From positions 66,574 to 130,573 of the forward strand of contig JACKBA010000018.1 of assembly GCA_020634815.1 (NCBI GenBank): a DNA stretch of 64,000 nt, in the 5' to 3' direction. The position numbers and the translations under genes were made by a program. Position 1 is the first letter of the stretch. Every line of letters begins with the position of its first letter. This DNA is from Caldilineaceae bacterium (GTDB lineage Bacteria; Chloroflexota; Anaerolineae; Caldilineales; Caldilineaceae). Shown piece after piece: positions 53,431 through 64,000 of the stretch. Below the pieces are notes generated by a model. It made no database searches and was not told the origin of the DNA. It saw only the letters and a list, made by a program, of their open reading frames with translations.

Positions 53431-54660
53431 CTACTTCATCGGCACGACCAGGTCGTAGGGGAAGTCGGTCAGGTTGAGGCGCGTGCCGTCGTTCAGGAAG
53501 GCGATGGTGTCCTCGACGCGCACGCCGTAGCCGCGCTCCGGGTAGTAGAGCCCCGGCTCGATGCTGACGACGTGGCCCGGCTGGAGCAACGTGCGGTTGC
53601 CGGCCGCAATGCTCAGGTTCGGCCCCTCGTGCACGTCCAGCCCGACGCCGTGGCCCAGGCTGTGCACGTAGCCATCGTGTCCGCCGGGATGCGTGCGCGC
53701 CGTGGGGTGACCCTTCGCTTCGAAGTAATCAAGCGTCATCGCCTGTAGGTCGCGGCAGGGGAAGCCGGCCTGCGCGGCAGTCATGGTGATGTCGAAGATC
53801 TCCTTGACCTGATCCCACGTCGCCTGCACTTCGTCAGTGGCGTAGCCGAAGCTCCACGTGCGCGTCATGTCGTGAAAGTAGCCGCCGCCGATGCGCGGGA
53901 AGATGTCGAAGACGATCGCCTGGCCCAGACGCATGGGCATGTCGGGCGTGCCGCTGTTGTGGGGCACGCCGGCATCGCGGCCCTGGGCGAAGATCGTGCC
54001 GTGATCCTCCTCCATGCCCAGCGCGTAGATGCGGCTGCGGATGAAGGCCTTGACGTCGCCGATGGTGAGCGGTTCGCCGTCGGTCTTGACGATGCGGTCG
54101 CCGCGCACGGCATGACCGCGCACGAACTCCTGCGTGTCGCCGACGACCTGCGCGGTGATCCGCCCGGCCTGGGCCATGAGCGCAATCTCGGCGTCGTCCT
54201 TGGTCTCGCGTGCCAGTGCAAAGAGCGAGTCGCCATACTCGCCGACGATCTCGGCGCCGTCGACGCGATCTTGCAGCAGGTTGAGCATGGCCAGCGCCTC
54301 GCCCGCATCCATCATGCCGTAGACGCCCAGCCGGCCGCGCAACGCCTCGTCACGCACGATATCGCTGAGATAGTCTACCTGGGCGGCCAGGCGGTTGCCC
54401 TCGTGCGCATGCAAGTAGGCCATCATGTTGTAGCGAGCGTCGCGATCGACCAGGTGCAGACCGGTCGCCGCGGCCGTGTCGCGCTCCATGCCGCCGTGGA
54501 TCAGCGTCAGCGGCCCACCGCGGCGCTTGACGACCAGCGCCCGTTCCAGGTGCGCGCCATTGGTCAGGTAATTCATCACCGGGTTGCCGCCGGAGTTACC
54601 CAGCACCAGCAAGGCATCCAGATTGCGCTCCGCCATTAGGCGGTCGAGATCCTGTTTCAT
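53431..54660 (-). CDS. M24-family metallopeptidase (Xaa-Pro aminopeptidase-like)
   Basis: The 409-residue protein has a creatinase-like N-terminal domain (LDRLMAERNLDALLVLGNSG) and a pita-bread catalytic domain. All five metal ligands are present: Asp pair in IVFDIFPRIGGGYFHDMTRT, His in VHSLGHGVGLDVHEGPN, Glu pair in VVSIEPGLYYPERGYGVRVE and following. It should cleave the residue before proline in peptides in the cytoplasm. The ATG follows a GAGGACAGATG context. Not part of an evident operon. Confidence 0.93.
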   Translation of the reverse strand: MKQDLDRLMAERNLDALLVLGNSGGNPVMNYLTNGAHLERALVVKRRGGPLTLIHGGMERDTAAATGLHLVDRDARYNMMAYLHAHEGNRLAAQVDYLSDIVRDEALRGRLGVYGMMDAGEALAMLNLLQDRVDGAEIVGEYGDSLFALARETKDDAEIALMAQAGRITAQVVGDTQEFVRGHAVRGDRIVKTDGEPLTIGDVKAFIRSRIYALGMEEDHGTIFAQGRDAGVPHNSGTPDMPMRLGQAIVFDIFPRIGGGYFHDMTRTWSFGYATDEVQATWDQVKEIFDITMTAAQAGFPCRDLQAMTLDYFEAKGHPTARTHPGGHDGYVHSLGHGVGLDVHEGPNLSIAAGNRTLLQPGHVVSIEPGLYYPERGYGVRVEDTIAFLNDGTRLNLTDFPYDLVVPMK

Positions 54661-54724
54661 CTGTCCTCATTTCTTCACGATTGGCGGGGAGAAAACCCCA
54701 AGCCGACGACTTCAATGGAAACAT

Positions 54725-54838
54725 TTTGACGCAGAGACGCAAAGGCGCAAAGTTACGCGGCGGAGACAGAGCGGCAAGGAACTTCTGCCTGCTCTTCCTC
54801 TGCATTTCTCCTCTGCCTCTCCGCGCCTCCGCGTCAAA
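54725..54838. repeat. Palindromic TTTGACGC...GCGTCAAA repeat
   Basis: Left arm TTTGACGCAGAGACGCAAAG with AGGCGCAAAG; right arm CTCTGCCTCTCCGCGCCTCC then GCGTCAAA. The two ends are exact reverse complements over eight bases and loosely paired inside. It fills most of the gap between the M24 gene and the TehB-like gene. Confidence 0.8.
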
Positions 54839-54856
54839 GCGGACTGCGATGATGAA

Positions 54857-55495
54857 TCAGTCTGCTGGCCGCTGCGCCAGCACGGCCTCGCTGGGGTGGT
54901 CGGGGTCGCCCGTTGTGAGCAGCGTCCAGCCCCAGCCGGCGACGAGTGTCGCCAGCTCGCCCGGTGCCAGCAGGAAGGCGGGATTGGATTCCGGCCGCGT
55001 TGTGAGCCAGCGTGTCGTGTAGGTTTGCATGGCCAGCAGCCCGCCCGGTCGCACCGCCGCCCGCAGCGCCGGCCACAGCCGGCGTTCCAGAAAAAAGAAG
55101 CAGGTGATGCAGTCGAAGCTGTCGGGGGCAGGGCGCCACGCGTCGAGGTCGGCGTGGCGGAAGTGCGCGCGGGCGGTCAGCCCGGCCTCTGCGGCTGCCT
55201 GCGCGGCCAGCGCCAGCGCTGCATCGCTCACGTCGACGCCGGTGGCGTGCCAGCCGCGCTGCGCCAGCCAAAGCACCGTGCCGCCTGCGCCACAGGCCAC
55301 GTCGAGGGCGGCCGGCGCGCGCTGCTGCCCGGCCAGGGTAGCGGCCACGCGATCCAGAGCGGCGTGCTGCGCGGCAAACCAGCGATTAGGGCGGTCACCG
55401 CGCGGGGCGTCGCCGCTGCGGTAGCGTTGGTTCCAGCGGGTGCGATCGTCGATGGCCATGCGCGTTTGGTCAATATCCTCTGACGGAATAAGCAT
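54857..55495 (-). CDS. SAM-dependent methyltransferase, TehB-like
   Basis: The 212-residue protein starts with the typical WNQRYRSGDAPRGDRPNRWF, then motif I ALDVACGAGGTVLWLAQRGW near 62, ATGVDVSDAALALAAQAAAE, and FDCITCFFFLERRLWPALRA in place of the usual motif II. The YRxGDxP-type opening and length are those of TehB/thiopurine-like methyltransferases that modify small molecules. The substrate is unknown. It lies four bases from the PIN-domain gene on the same strand. Confidence 0.85.
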   Translation of the reverse strand: MLIPSEDIDQTRMAIDDRTRWNQRYRSGDAPRGDRPNRWFAAQHAALDRVAATLAGQQRAPAALDVACGAGGTVLWLAQRGWHATGVDVSDAALALAAQAAAEAGLTARAHFRHADLDAWRPAPDSFDCITCFFFLERRLWPALRAAVRPGGLLAMQTYTTRWLTTRPESNPAFLLAPGELATLVAGWGWTLLTTGDPDHPSEAVLAQRPAD

Positions 55496-55499
55496 CCGA

Positions 55500-55985
55500 T
55501 CACTCGCCTACGTCGCTCAGGACTCGCTGCACAAGTGCATCGCTGATCCAGAAACCAGCCTGGAGGCGAAGCGCTTCGATGACCGGGCGCAACTGCGGGA
55601 GCAGATCGCGTTGACGTGCCTGAACCAGCAGGCCGATCAGCCCCATGTAGGTAACTCCAAGATGCTGCGCACTTTCGCGCCCGATGCGTTCGTCGATCAG
55701 TAACAGATCTGCATCCATCTCCATTGATAGCGCAATAGCCTCTGCTTCGCCAGCATCAAGGTCCTGGCGTAATGACAACACCAGTGCTTGATTCGTCACT
55801 GGTCGTACTGATAGCCAAGATGCACCGGCAATTTGCTGCGCGCTGGGAAGATGCGCACCTTTGACAACCAGTTCGTGCCATACAGCATCCGGGATCGTCA
55901 GCGTTTCATATAGTTGCGGTAGAAGGTCAAGCCGGCCAATCAGGGCCAGATTGGTGATTGGCGACGTGTTGCTAACGACGATCAT
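55500..55985 (-). CDS. PIN-domain toxin, DUF3368 family
   Basis: This 161-residue PIN protein is the probable toxin of a type II pair. VVSNTSPITNLALIGRLDLL gives the first acidic region (where Asn follows Ser instead of Asp), LRQDLDAGEAEAIALSMEM the central Asp-Glu pair, and LLIDERIGRESAQHLGV the third Asp, as in DUF3368 proteins found with UPF0175 partners. PIN toxins cut RNA with metal. Its start overlaps the antitoxin stop by ATGA. Confidence 0.9.
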   Translation of the reverse strand: MIVVSNTSPITNLALIGRLDLLPQLYETLTIPDAVWHELVVKGAHLPSAQQIAGASWLSVRPVTNQALVLSLRQDLDAGEAEAIALSMEMDADLLLIDERIGRESAQHLGVTYMGLIGLLVQARQRDLLPQLRPVIEALRLQAGFWISDALVQRVLSDVGE

Positions 55986-56239
55986 TCGGCACCGAGGCGG
56001 GCGAGGGTGGCCAGATCTTCTTCATAATCATCGATATCATAATGTGGGGCGATTCGCCGGCTGGCCAGAAGCTGCTGGAATTCCCAGAATCCCATGCCGG
56101 CCAGTTCGCGTGCCTTGCCAAAGGACAGCTTGCCTTCGGCAAAGAGATGAACGCCCAACTCGCGCTGAAGTTCGGCTGTCGTCATTCGCGTCGCATGCAA
56201 TACCTCACGCGGAATTTCGATTTGAACCGTTCCAGACAT
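55982..56239 (-). CDS. UPF0175-family antitoxin
   Basis: An 85-residue protein with the family signature TVQIEIPREVLHATRMTTAE, LGVHLFAEGKLSFGKARELA and GMGFWEFQQLLASRRIAPHY. UPF0175 proteins carry a small helix-turn-helix-like core and are partners of DUF3368 PIN toxins, where they bind the toxin and the shared promoter. ATG at 56239 has AAAGGACA nine bases before it; a longer start is possible but less well supported. Confidence 0.9.
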   Translation of the reverse strand: MSGTVQIEIPREVLHATRMTTAELQRELGVHLFAEGKLSFGKARELAGMGFWEFQQLLASRRIAPHYDIDDYEEDLATLARLGAE

Positions 56240-56476
56240 GACGTTGTCCTTTGTGTGAGCCTCGGTCACTCAGAGCATAGTTTCGATTGTCAAAGAGAGC
56301 GTCCGTTCCCATTGCTTGCTAATGCGTCGTCCCAAGTATACATCACAAGACGAATATGGTCGCGCAGTATGATTGGCAGGCATCAGGCCACCAGCTTTGT
56401 CGGTAATCCGACAGACCTGCTGTCTGCATCTGTGCAAAATGGAACAAACGAATTGCGCAAGGAGCGATGAACGATT

Positions 56477-57265
56477 GTGACTGCACTCATTCTGGAACGA
56501 CAATCTGACCGGGCAGCCGCCGGCGACAACGGGACGGTGGATCGCCCGCCGCTGATCCGCCTGGAGGGGCTGACCAAGATCTATAGCGAAGGGGGCGCCA
56601 GCCGCACCGTGCTCGACGCGCTGGACCGCGAGTTCTACGCCGGCGAGTTTGTCTGCCTGCTTGGCAAGTCGGGCAGCGGCAAGAGCACGCTGCTCAACCT
56701 CATCTCCGGCATCGATACGCCCAGCCGCGGCAGCGTGATCTTCCGCGAGAACGGCGGCGTGCTCAACCTGACCACGCTCGGCGAGCAGGAGCGCACGCTC
56801 TTCCGCCGCCGCAACATCGGCATCATCTTTCAGTTCTTCAATCTCATCCCGACGCTGACGGTGCTCGAAAATGTCACGCTGCCGCTGGAGTTGAACGGCG
56901 CGGCCGGCAATCCGCGCGCGCGCGCCCAGGCGCTGCTCGACCGCGTCGGGCTCGGCAATCGGCTTGCGACCTATCCCGACAAGCTCTCCGGCGGCGAGCA
57001 GCAGCGTGTGGCCATCGCGCGGGCGTTGTCGCATGACCCGCTGCTCATCCTGGCCGACGAGCCGACCGGCAACCTCGACGAGGACACGGGCGACACGGTG
57101 CTGACGCTGCTGCTCGAACTGACGCGCGACGCCGGCAAGACGCTCTTCATGGCCACGCACGCGCCCGAAGTTGCGCGCATGGCCGACCGCGTGCTCCATC
57201 TCGACCACGGCAAGCTGGTGAGCGACCAGGTGTGGCGGGAGGGGCATGAGGGGATGAGTGGATGA
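56477..57265 (+). CDS. ABC transporter ATPase, MacB/LolD type
   Basis: The 262-residue ATPase has Walker A LLGKSGSGKSTLLNLISGID, Q-loop FQFFNLIPTLTVLENVTLPL, signature LSGGEQQRVAIARAL, Walker B LLILADEPTGNLDEDTGD and H-loop FMATHAPEVA. It drives the next gene's FtsX-type permease. These complexes work by mechanotransmission, not by moving a substrate through the membrane core. Start is GTG with AAGGAG 12 bases upstream. The C-terminal WREGHEGMSG runs into a repeat. Confidence 0.95.
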   Translation: MTALILERQSDRAAAGDNGTVDRPPLIRLEGLTKIYSEGGASRTVLDALDREFYAGEFVCLLGKSGSGKSTLLNLISGIDTPSRGSVIFRENGGVLNLTTLGEQERTLFRRRNIGIIFQFFNLIPTLTVLENVTLPLELNGAAGNPRARAQALLDRVGLGNRLATYPDKLSGGEQQRVAIARALSHDPLLILADEPTGNLDEDTGDTVLTLLLELTRDAGKTLFMATHAPEVARMADRVLHLDHGKLVSDQVWREGHEGMSG

Positions 57266-57359
57266 CAGGATGTGGGGATGACAGGATGACAAGATGAATG
57301 GGTGAGAGGGCGAAGGGGAGGCTGCGCTGCCCCTCACCCCCTCACCCTCTCATCCCCTC
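57248..57359. repeat. GAGGGGATGAG...CTCATCCCCTC palindromic repeat
   Basis: Perfect 11-base ends with looser pairing between, rich in GGATGACAGG and CCCCTCACC. It starts inside the ATPase 3' end and fills most of the gap to the permease gene. Confidence 0.75.
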
Positions 57360-57389
57360 AATAGACACCTGAAAAGAACAAACGCAACT

Positions 57390-59969
<2,580 letters not shown>

Positions 59970-60010
59970 CGACTTTGCGGCATAATCGCTTTACATTCGT
60001 GATTCGATTG

Positions 60011-60071
60011 ATTATTGCCGCTTCGTTTACTCCAGCGTCTCCGCAGATGTACCACTCACCAGTGCACAAGT
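60011..60071. repeat. Direct repeat A flanking the AbrB/PIN pair
   Basis: ATTATTGCCGCTTCGTTTAC begins a 61-base segment that matches 60821-60881 at 51 of 61 positions, same orientation, 810 bases apart. The two enclose the toxin-antitoxin genes. Confidence 0.85.
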
Positions 60072-60123
60072 AATGACACACGGTCGAATCTGAATGGGCG
60101 TTTCAGGGCAACCTGAGCGGCGC

Positions 60124-60152
60124 TTGATCATTCTTGCGGATGCAGATATGAT
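60124..60152 (+). promoter_or_regulatory. Sigma-70-type promoter of the AbrB/PIN operon
   Basis: TTGATC (60124) and TATGAT (60147) are separated by 17 bases. Predicted transcription start is near 60159, inside the palindrome that follows. Confidence 0.7.
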
Positions 60153-60157
60153 ATAGG

Positions 60158-60176
60158 AAAATCGTATTACGATTTT
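60158..60176. promoter_or_regulatory. Operator palindrome AAAATCGTA-T-TACGATTTT
   Basis: A perfect 9-base inverted repeat around one T covers the predicted transcription start and lies 20 bases before the antitoxin ATG. That is where AbrB-type antitoxins usually bind to repress their own operon. Confidence 0.75.
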
Positions 60177-60196
60177 TTGATCGATAAGGAGATCGT

Positions 60197-60406
60197 ATGG
60201 AAACAGTCAGTGTATCGACGAAGTATCAGGTCGTCATCCCGCGCGCGGCGCGCAAGCAGTTGCACATCGAGCCGGGGCAGAAAATGCAGGTGATTGGGTA
60301 TGACGATCGTGTGGTCTTCGTGCCGGTTCGCCCTATCAAAGCAGCGCGCGGCTCCTTGCCTGGTCTCGACACTACCGTCGCACGCGATGAAGAGGACCGC
60401 GTATGA
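60197..60406 (+). CDS. AbrB/SpoVT-type antitoxin
   Basis: A 69-residue swapped-hairpin DNA-binding protein: VSVSTKYQVVIPRAARKQLH and EPGQKMQVIGYDDRVVFVPV are the full AbrB domain. The last 25 residues should bind the PIN toxin. ATAAGGAG precedes the ATG by seven bases. Its stop overlaps the toxin start by ATGA, giving coupled translation. Confidence 0.95.
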   Translation: METVSVSTKYQVVIPRAARKQLHIEPGQKMQVIGYDDRVVFVPVRPIKAARGSLPGLDTTVARDEEDRV

Positions 60407-60789
60407 ACGTGGTGGATTCGTCAGGCTGGCTTGAATATTTCGCCGACGGGCCGAATGCTGATTTCTTTGCGCCGGCCATCGAGGCGACCGAGCAGTTACT
60501 GGTGCCGGTGATCTGTATCTACGAAGTGTTCAAGCGGATTCTGCAGCAGAAGGGTCTAGGGGCGGCGGAAACCCGCATCGCCGATCTGTACAAAGGCGCC
60601 GTGATTGAGTTGACGCCGTCGCTTGCCATCAGCGCGGCTGTGATCTCCGACACACTCAAGCTTCCCATGGCCGATAGCATCATCCTGGCGACGGCGCGTT
60701 CGCTTGACGCCACGTTGTGGACGCAGGACGATCACTTCCAGGGTCTTGCCGGGGTGAAATACATCGCCAAACCAGCGGGCGGTGGGTGA
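60403..60789 (+). CDS. PIN-domain toxin (VapC-like)
   Basis: The 128-residue PIN ribonuclease has the acidic site residues in NVVDSSGWLEYFADGPNADF (Asp), PVICIYEVFKRILQQKGLGA (Glu), and LPMADSIILATARSLDATLW with TQDDHF (two Asp). All expected active-site acids are present, so it is probably active. VapC toxins cut specific tRNA or rRNA when the antitoxin is lost. A PIN pair of a different class lies 4.4 kb upstream. Confidence 0.95.
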   Translation: MNVVDSSGWLEYFADGPNADFFAPAIEATEQLLVPVICIYEVFKRILQQKGLGAAETRIADLYKGAVIELTPSLAISAAVISDTLKLPMADSIILATARSLDATLWTQDDHFQGLAGVKYIAKPAGGG

Positions 60790-60820
60790 AGACGCCGCCG
60801 TTTTTGTCGAACCTCGTCTA

Positions 60821-60881
60821 ATTATTGCCGCTTCGTTTGCTCCGGCGTCTCTGCAAATGTACCATCCAATGGTACACAAGT
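60821..60881. repeat. Direct repeat B with palindrome GTACCAT-CCA-ATGGTAC
   Basis: Downstream partner of repeat A. Its 3' part includes the perfect 7-base inverted repeat at 60859-60875; the 19-mer GTACCATCCAATGGTACAC is identical to that at 14688. Copy A has a diverged version (GTACCACTCACCAGTGCAC). Confidence 0.85.
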
Positions 60882-60974
60882 GACGATTGCCGTGTAGTCC
60901 TATTTCCCCTATCATGCATACCGCAACGACACGCCGCCGGTCGAGGGTGACCGGCCAATGACGGAAGGTGATGC

Positions 60975-63764
60975 ATGGAAGCAGTGCTCGGAGTGCTCTG
61001 TTTGCTGGTGCTGTCGATCGTAGGGATCGGTGCCAGCTTCTGGCTGATGTACCAACGCATCAGCCAACTGCAAGATCGCCTGTTCGAAGTTGAGCTGAAG
61101 ATCAAACGCATCGAGATGGCCCCGCCGGCAACGCACAAGGTGGCGAGTGCAACGCCGATCATGGAAATGTCGGAATCGCCTCCGTTTGAAACGCCTTCGC
61201 CAGCGCCAGCTGATTCGACGCCGGTAACGAGTGCGGCGCCACTAGCATCGCCACCAGTGGAAGCACCGCACGCGCCCAGCCCAACAGTGCAGGCGCCGCG
61301 GCGTCGGTTCGACAGTGAGCGTCCGCTCACCTTGCCGCCGGTGACCACCATTCCTGTGTTTGTACCGCCCGCTGCGCCGACGCGTAGTGTGCGCAAGGCG
61401 GCCGCCAGCTTCGCCAAAGTGCCGCTCATCGACTGGTTCCTGCGCATGCACGTGCTGGTGCAGATCGGCCTGGTCGTGCTCTTCATCGGCGTGGCGCTGC
61501 TGCTGCGCTATGCCGTGGATCAGGGCTGGCTCTCCATCGAGCTTCGCCACATCGGCGCGGCGGTGGGCGGCGCGGCCCTGGGTATCGCCGGCTGGGCCGT
61601 GCGCAAGCGGCGGCGCAGCTACGGCCTGGCGCTGGGGGGCGGCGGGCTCGCCATTCTCTACCTGACGACATTCTCCGCCTTCCGCGTCTACGAGTTGCTG
61701 CCGGCGCCGCTGGCCTTCGGCATCTTCGTCGCTCTGGGCGCCGCCGGCGTTGCGCTGGCGCTGATCCAGAACGCGCGCATCATGGCCTATGCGTCGCTGA
61801 TCGGAGCGTTCGCCGCGCCGCTACTGGCGTCGACGGGGGAAGGTAGCTATGCAGGGTTGCTCGGGTATTACGCCGTGCTCGTCGTGGCGGCGCTGGCGAT
61901 TGCCGTCCGCAAGGGGTGGTTCGGGCTGGGCTTGCTGGCGCTGCTGGCAACCTACGGCGTGGGCATCGCCTTCACCGTGGAAAGCTTCACGCCGGCCGAC
62001 TATCTGGGTATGCAGCTCTTTGTCCTGCTCTTCTTTGGCCTCTTCCTGGCGGCGACGCTGCTCTTCGCGGCGCGCGGCACGCAGGAGCGCCCGATCGTCG
62101 AGCTTGTGCTGGCCGTGCTGAATCCGCTCGCCGCGCTGGTATGGCAGGCGGGCATCACCGACCACATCGACAAGGGGTTGGGCTGGAGTGCGCTGGCGGG
62201 CGGCTTGATCTACCTGCTGGTTTTTGGCGGGCTGATGCGGCTCGACCGGCCGTGGCTGCGCATTCAGCGCGAGCTGAGCCTCTTCTGGGCGATCTTCCTT
62301 GCTTCGCTGGCCGTGCCCGTCTTCTTCGAGGCACAGGTTACTGCTGCAATCTGGGCAGTGGCAGGCGCTTTGTGGGTCTGGCTGGCCGGACGTCAGAGCG
62401 TGCGCTGGCTGGCGCCGTGGGGGCTGGTGACGCAGGTGGCGGCGGGTATAGCGTTCGTGCCGGCGACCGTCGCTGCACTCGATCGCGCGTTCCAACCCGC
62501 CACCGGCCATTTGCCCTTTGTCGACGAGTTTGCGGTGGGCTGGGCGTTGCTGGGGCTTGCCGGGCTGGTCAGCAGCTACTTCGTGCAGCGCATGGCAGAC
62601 GCGCCCGAACGCACGCCAAACACCGACCTATTGAAGCTGGTGGCCGTGCTCGCCTTTGCGTGGGGCGCGGCGTGGTGGTTCGGCGGCGGCATCGTCGAGG
62701 CGACCACCGTGCCGGATTCCTACGTGGTGAGCGCCGTGCTGCTCTTCGTCACGGCGTCGTGTGTGGCCATGGCGCTTATCGGCGGCCGGCTGCGTTTTGC
62801 CCTGCTGGCGGCGCCGCTGTGGGGGCTGCTGCCGGTCATAGCCGTGCTGGCGCTGCTCCAGCCGTGGGAGATCGACTCGCCGCTGCAAGGCGGGGCGTGG
62901 CTGGCCTGGCCGCTGGCGCTGGCCTCACACGGGTGGATGGTGCGGCGCAACGACGGCAAGCCGGGCATTGACATCTATCACGCCGGCGGCGTCTGGCTGG
63001 TGGCCTATCTGGCCGCGGTCGGTGCGAGCGGGCTGCTAACCCAGGCGGGTGCAGGCGACACCCTCATCGCGGCGTCCACGCTGCTGATGTTGGCCGGCGT
63101 GGTGTGGGTGATGGCGATGTTCGCCGGTCGCTTGCCGGCGCCGATTGGCAACAACGCAGCGACGTACCTGGTCTATGGCGCGGGCCCGGTGGCGCTGGCC
63201 GGCATCGTTTACCTGCTCTACGCGAGCGTGCAATTCGACGGCGCCATGACGCGCCTGCCCTATCTGCCGCTGCTCAACCCCCTGGGGCTGGCCTCGGCGG
63301 CGATGCTGGCGGCGTCGCTCTACTGGCTGTGGCGCGTGCGGGCGGTGATGCCGAGCGCAGGGCGGACATTGTGGAGCCTGCGTTGGGTATGGGTGGCTGT
63401 TCTGGTCTTTGCCGTGAGTGCAGAACTGGCGCGCATCGTTCACAACGTGCTTGGCGTGCCCTTTACCTTTGCCGACCTCTACGGGGCGGAACTCTACCAG
63501 ATGATGCTGTCGGTCACGTGGGGCGTGATGGCGCTGGGCTTTATGGTGGCCGGCAACCGCAGCCGGTCGCGTGCGCGCTGGTTTGCCGGTGCGATTATCC
63601 TGGCCATCACCGTGGTCAAGCTCTTCCTTGTGGATTTGTCCGGCATCGGGACGGTGGCGCGCATCGTCTCGTTCATCGGCGTGGGGCTGTTGATTTTGCT
63701 GATCGCGTTCGTGGCGCCGGCGCCGCACAGGGCGGAGGCCGAAGCGACCGTCGCCGAAGTGTAG
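60975..63764 (+). CDS. DUF2339 large multi-pass membrane protein
   Basis: The 929-residue protein opens with one helix and a coiled coil (YQRISQLQDRLFEVELKIKR), a Pro/Ala linker to about 145, then about 25 helices. The DUF2339 signature LLIDWFLRMHVLVQIGLVVLF-like region (LIGLVVLFIGVALLLRYAVD pattern, residues 155-185), LRHIGAAVGGAALGIAGWAV, and GLALGGGGLAILYLTTFSAF are clear. Family members are found in many bacteria without known function. The last helices are VVKLFLVDLSGIGTVARIVS and VGLLILLIAFVAPAP. GAAGGTGATGC precedes the ATG. Confidence 0.93.
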   Translation: MEAVLGVLCLLVLSIVGIGASFWLMYQRISQLQDRLFEVELKIKRIEMAPPATHKVASATPIMEMSESPPFETPSPAPADSTPVTSAAPLASPPVEAPHAPSPTVQAPRRRFDSERPLTLPPVTTIPVFVPPAAPTRSVRKAAASFAKVPLIDWFLRMHVLVQIGLVVLFIGVALLLRYAVDQGWLSIELRHIGAAVGGAALGIAGWAVRKRRRSYGLALGGGGLAILYLTTFSAFRVYELLPAPLAFGIFVALGAAGVALALIQNARIMAYASLIGAFAAPLLASTGEGSYAGLLGYYAVLVVAALAIAVRKGWFGLGLLALLATYGVGIAFTVESFTPADYLGMQLFVLLFFGLFLAATLLFAARGTQERPIVELVLAVLNPLAALVWQAGITDHIDKGLGWSALAGGLIYLLVFGGLMRLDRPWLRIQRELSLFWAIFLASLAVPVFFEAQVTAAIWAVAGALWVWLAGRQSVRWLAPWGLVTQVAAGIAFVPATVAALDRAFQPATGHLPFVDEFAVGWALLGLAGLVSSYFVQRMADAPERTPNTDLLKLVAVLAFAWGAAWWFGGGIVEATTVPDSYVVSAVLLFVTASCVAMALIGGRLRFALLAAPLWGLLPVIAVLALLQPWEIDSPLQGGAWLAWPLALASHGWMVRRNDGKPGIDIYHAGGVWLVAYLAAVGASGLLTQAGAGDTLIAASTLLMLAGVVWVMAMFAGRLPAPIGNNAATYLVYGAGPVALAGIVYLLYASVQFDGAMTRLPYLPLLNPLGLASAAMLAASLYWLWRVRAVMPSAGRTLWSLRWVWVAVLVFAVSAELARIVHNVLGVPFTFADLYGAELYQMMLSVTWGVMALGFMVAGNRSRSRARWFAGAIILAITVVKLFLVDLSGIGTVARIVSFIGVGLLILLIAFVAPAPHRAEAEATVAEV

Positions 63765-63772
63765 CGCCAAAA

Positions 63773-63805
63773 AGAACCCGAGTTTCTTGGAGAAACTCGG
63801 GTTCT
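63773..63805 (-). terminator. Terminator of the glgC-like gene
   Basis: AGAACCCGAGTTTCT and its exact reverse complement form a 15-base stem with a 3-base loop. On the minus strand it is followed by TTTT, so it ends the right-edge gene; it also lies just after the DUF2339 stop and may stop both. Confidence 0.88.
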
Positions 63806-63834
63806 GACTACCAACACCATTGTCTCGCAATCGG

Positions 63835-64000
63835 CTAGTGCAGGTCGACCCCGATGTCGGAGCCGCTGGCGATCTTCTTCTTCTTGCCGAAGGTCTTCTC
63901 GGTACTGTCCGGGTGAATGACGACGTTGCGCCCGACGGTAAGTCCCTCCGGGATAGTTGAGCCTTCGCCCACCATCGTCAACCCCGTGTTGAGCACTTCA
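63835..64000 (-). CDS. Glucose-1-phosphate adenylyltransferase-like, C-terminal fragment
   Basis: Only the last 54 residues are in the window. They read TMVGEGSTIPEGLTVGRNVV then IHPDSTEKTFGKKKKIASGS, a left-handed beta-helix end like that of GlgC/GlgD and related sugar nucleotidyltransferases. GlgC makes ADP-glucose for glycogen. With the catalytic domain outside the window, other nucleotidyltransferases of the same fold remain possible. A strong hairpin terminator follows its stop. Confidence 0.75.
   Translation of the reverse strand, partial: EVLNTGLTMVGEGSTIPEGLTVGRNVVIHPDSTEKTFGKKKKIASGSDIGVDLH

Overview
The window reads as a high-GC, gene-dense stretch of a bacterial chromosome, most likely from the Chloroflexota (Anaerolineae/Caldilineae type). 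That placement is an inference from gene content: YveK-type chain-length proteins beside a DUF2079 membrane protein, DUF2339 and MoxR/DUF58 genes, S41 and PPC-type secreted proteins, metacaspase-like CHAT proteins, and many intergenic palindromic repeats. There is no rRNA, CRISPR array, phage or transposase gene. One tRNA, tRNA-Arg(CCU), is present.

Layout. 1-3.1 kb: start of a glycosyltransferase, then cobT translationally coupled to a degenerate PEP-synthase-like protein. 3.4-6.3 kb: a secreted adhesin-like protein and a tandem RAM-like protein. 6.3-9.1 kb: a Nudix gene, a DUF58 gene and a moxR gene that together carry four single-base frameshifts. 9.2-12.1 kb: the tRNA, a small monooxygenase-fold protein, a GluR0-like ligand-gated potassium channel and a CAX cation/proton antiporter. 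12.2-18.5 kb: twin 401-residue ATP-grasp proteins, a von Willebrand A lipoprotein and a membrane protein/hydrolase pair. 18.5-22.9 kb: an AAC(3)-like acetyltransferase and gcvP, the latter preceded by a tandem glycine riboswitch, a terminator and two palindromic repeats. 22.9-26.1 kb: TrkA-linked potassium channel, double GNAT protein, and a DMT exporter with a His-rich tail.

26-35 kb is a surface-polysaccharide region on the minus strand (rfbB, rfbA, a BY-kinase-like ATPase with a damaged P-loop, DUF2079, two chain-length proteins, GT4). 35-38 kb holds two adjacent acyl-CoA dehydrogenases, the first lacking the usual active-site signatures. 37.8-49.4 kb: an apparently active CHAT protein, dolichyl-phosphate-sugar type GT2, a PH-domain membrane protein, surE, a class A penicillin-binding protein, two methyltransferases (one MenG-like), a TlpA-type thioredoxin, gnd, and a second CHAT protein that has lost both catalytic residues. 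49.7-64 kb: a sugar epimerase, S41 protease, M24 peptidase, TehB-like methyltransferase, a UPF0175/PIN toxin-antitoxin pair, an ABC exporter (ATPase plus FtsX-type permease), an AbrB/PIN toxin-antitoxin pair between imperfect direct repeats, DUF2339, and the C-terminus of a glgC-like gene.

The most unusual signals are: catalytically dead paralogues kept as full-length genes (PEP-synthase-like, CHAT, BY-kinase-like, acyl-CoA dehydrogenase); several families of palindromic repeats, one of them forming an in-frame insert inside a membrane protein; and a 19-nt palindrome-containing sequence shared exactly by a toxin-antitoxin locus and the ATP-grasp/vWA divergent promoter region 46 kb away. All functional calls rest on reading motifs by eye; no database search was run.
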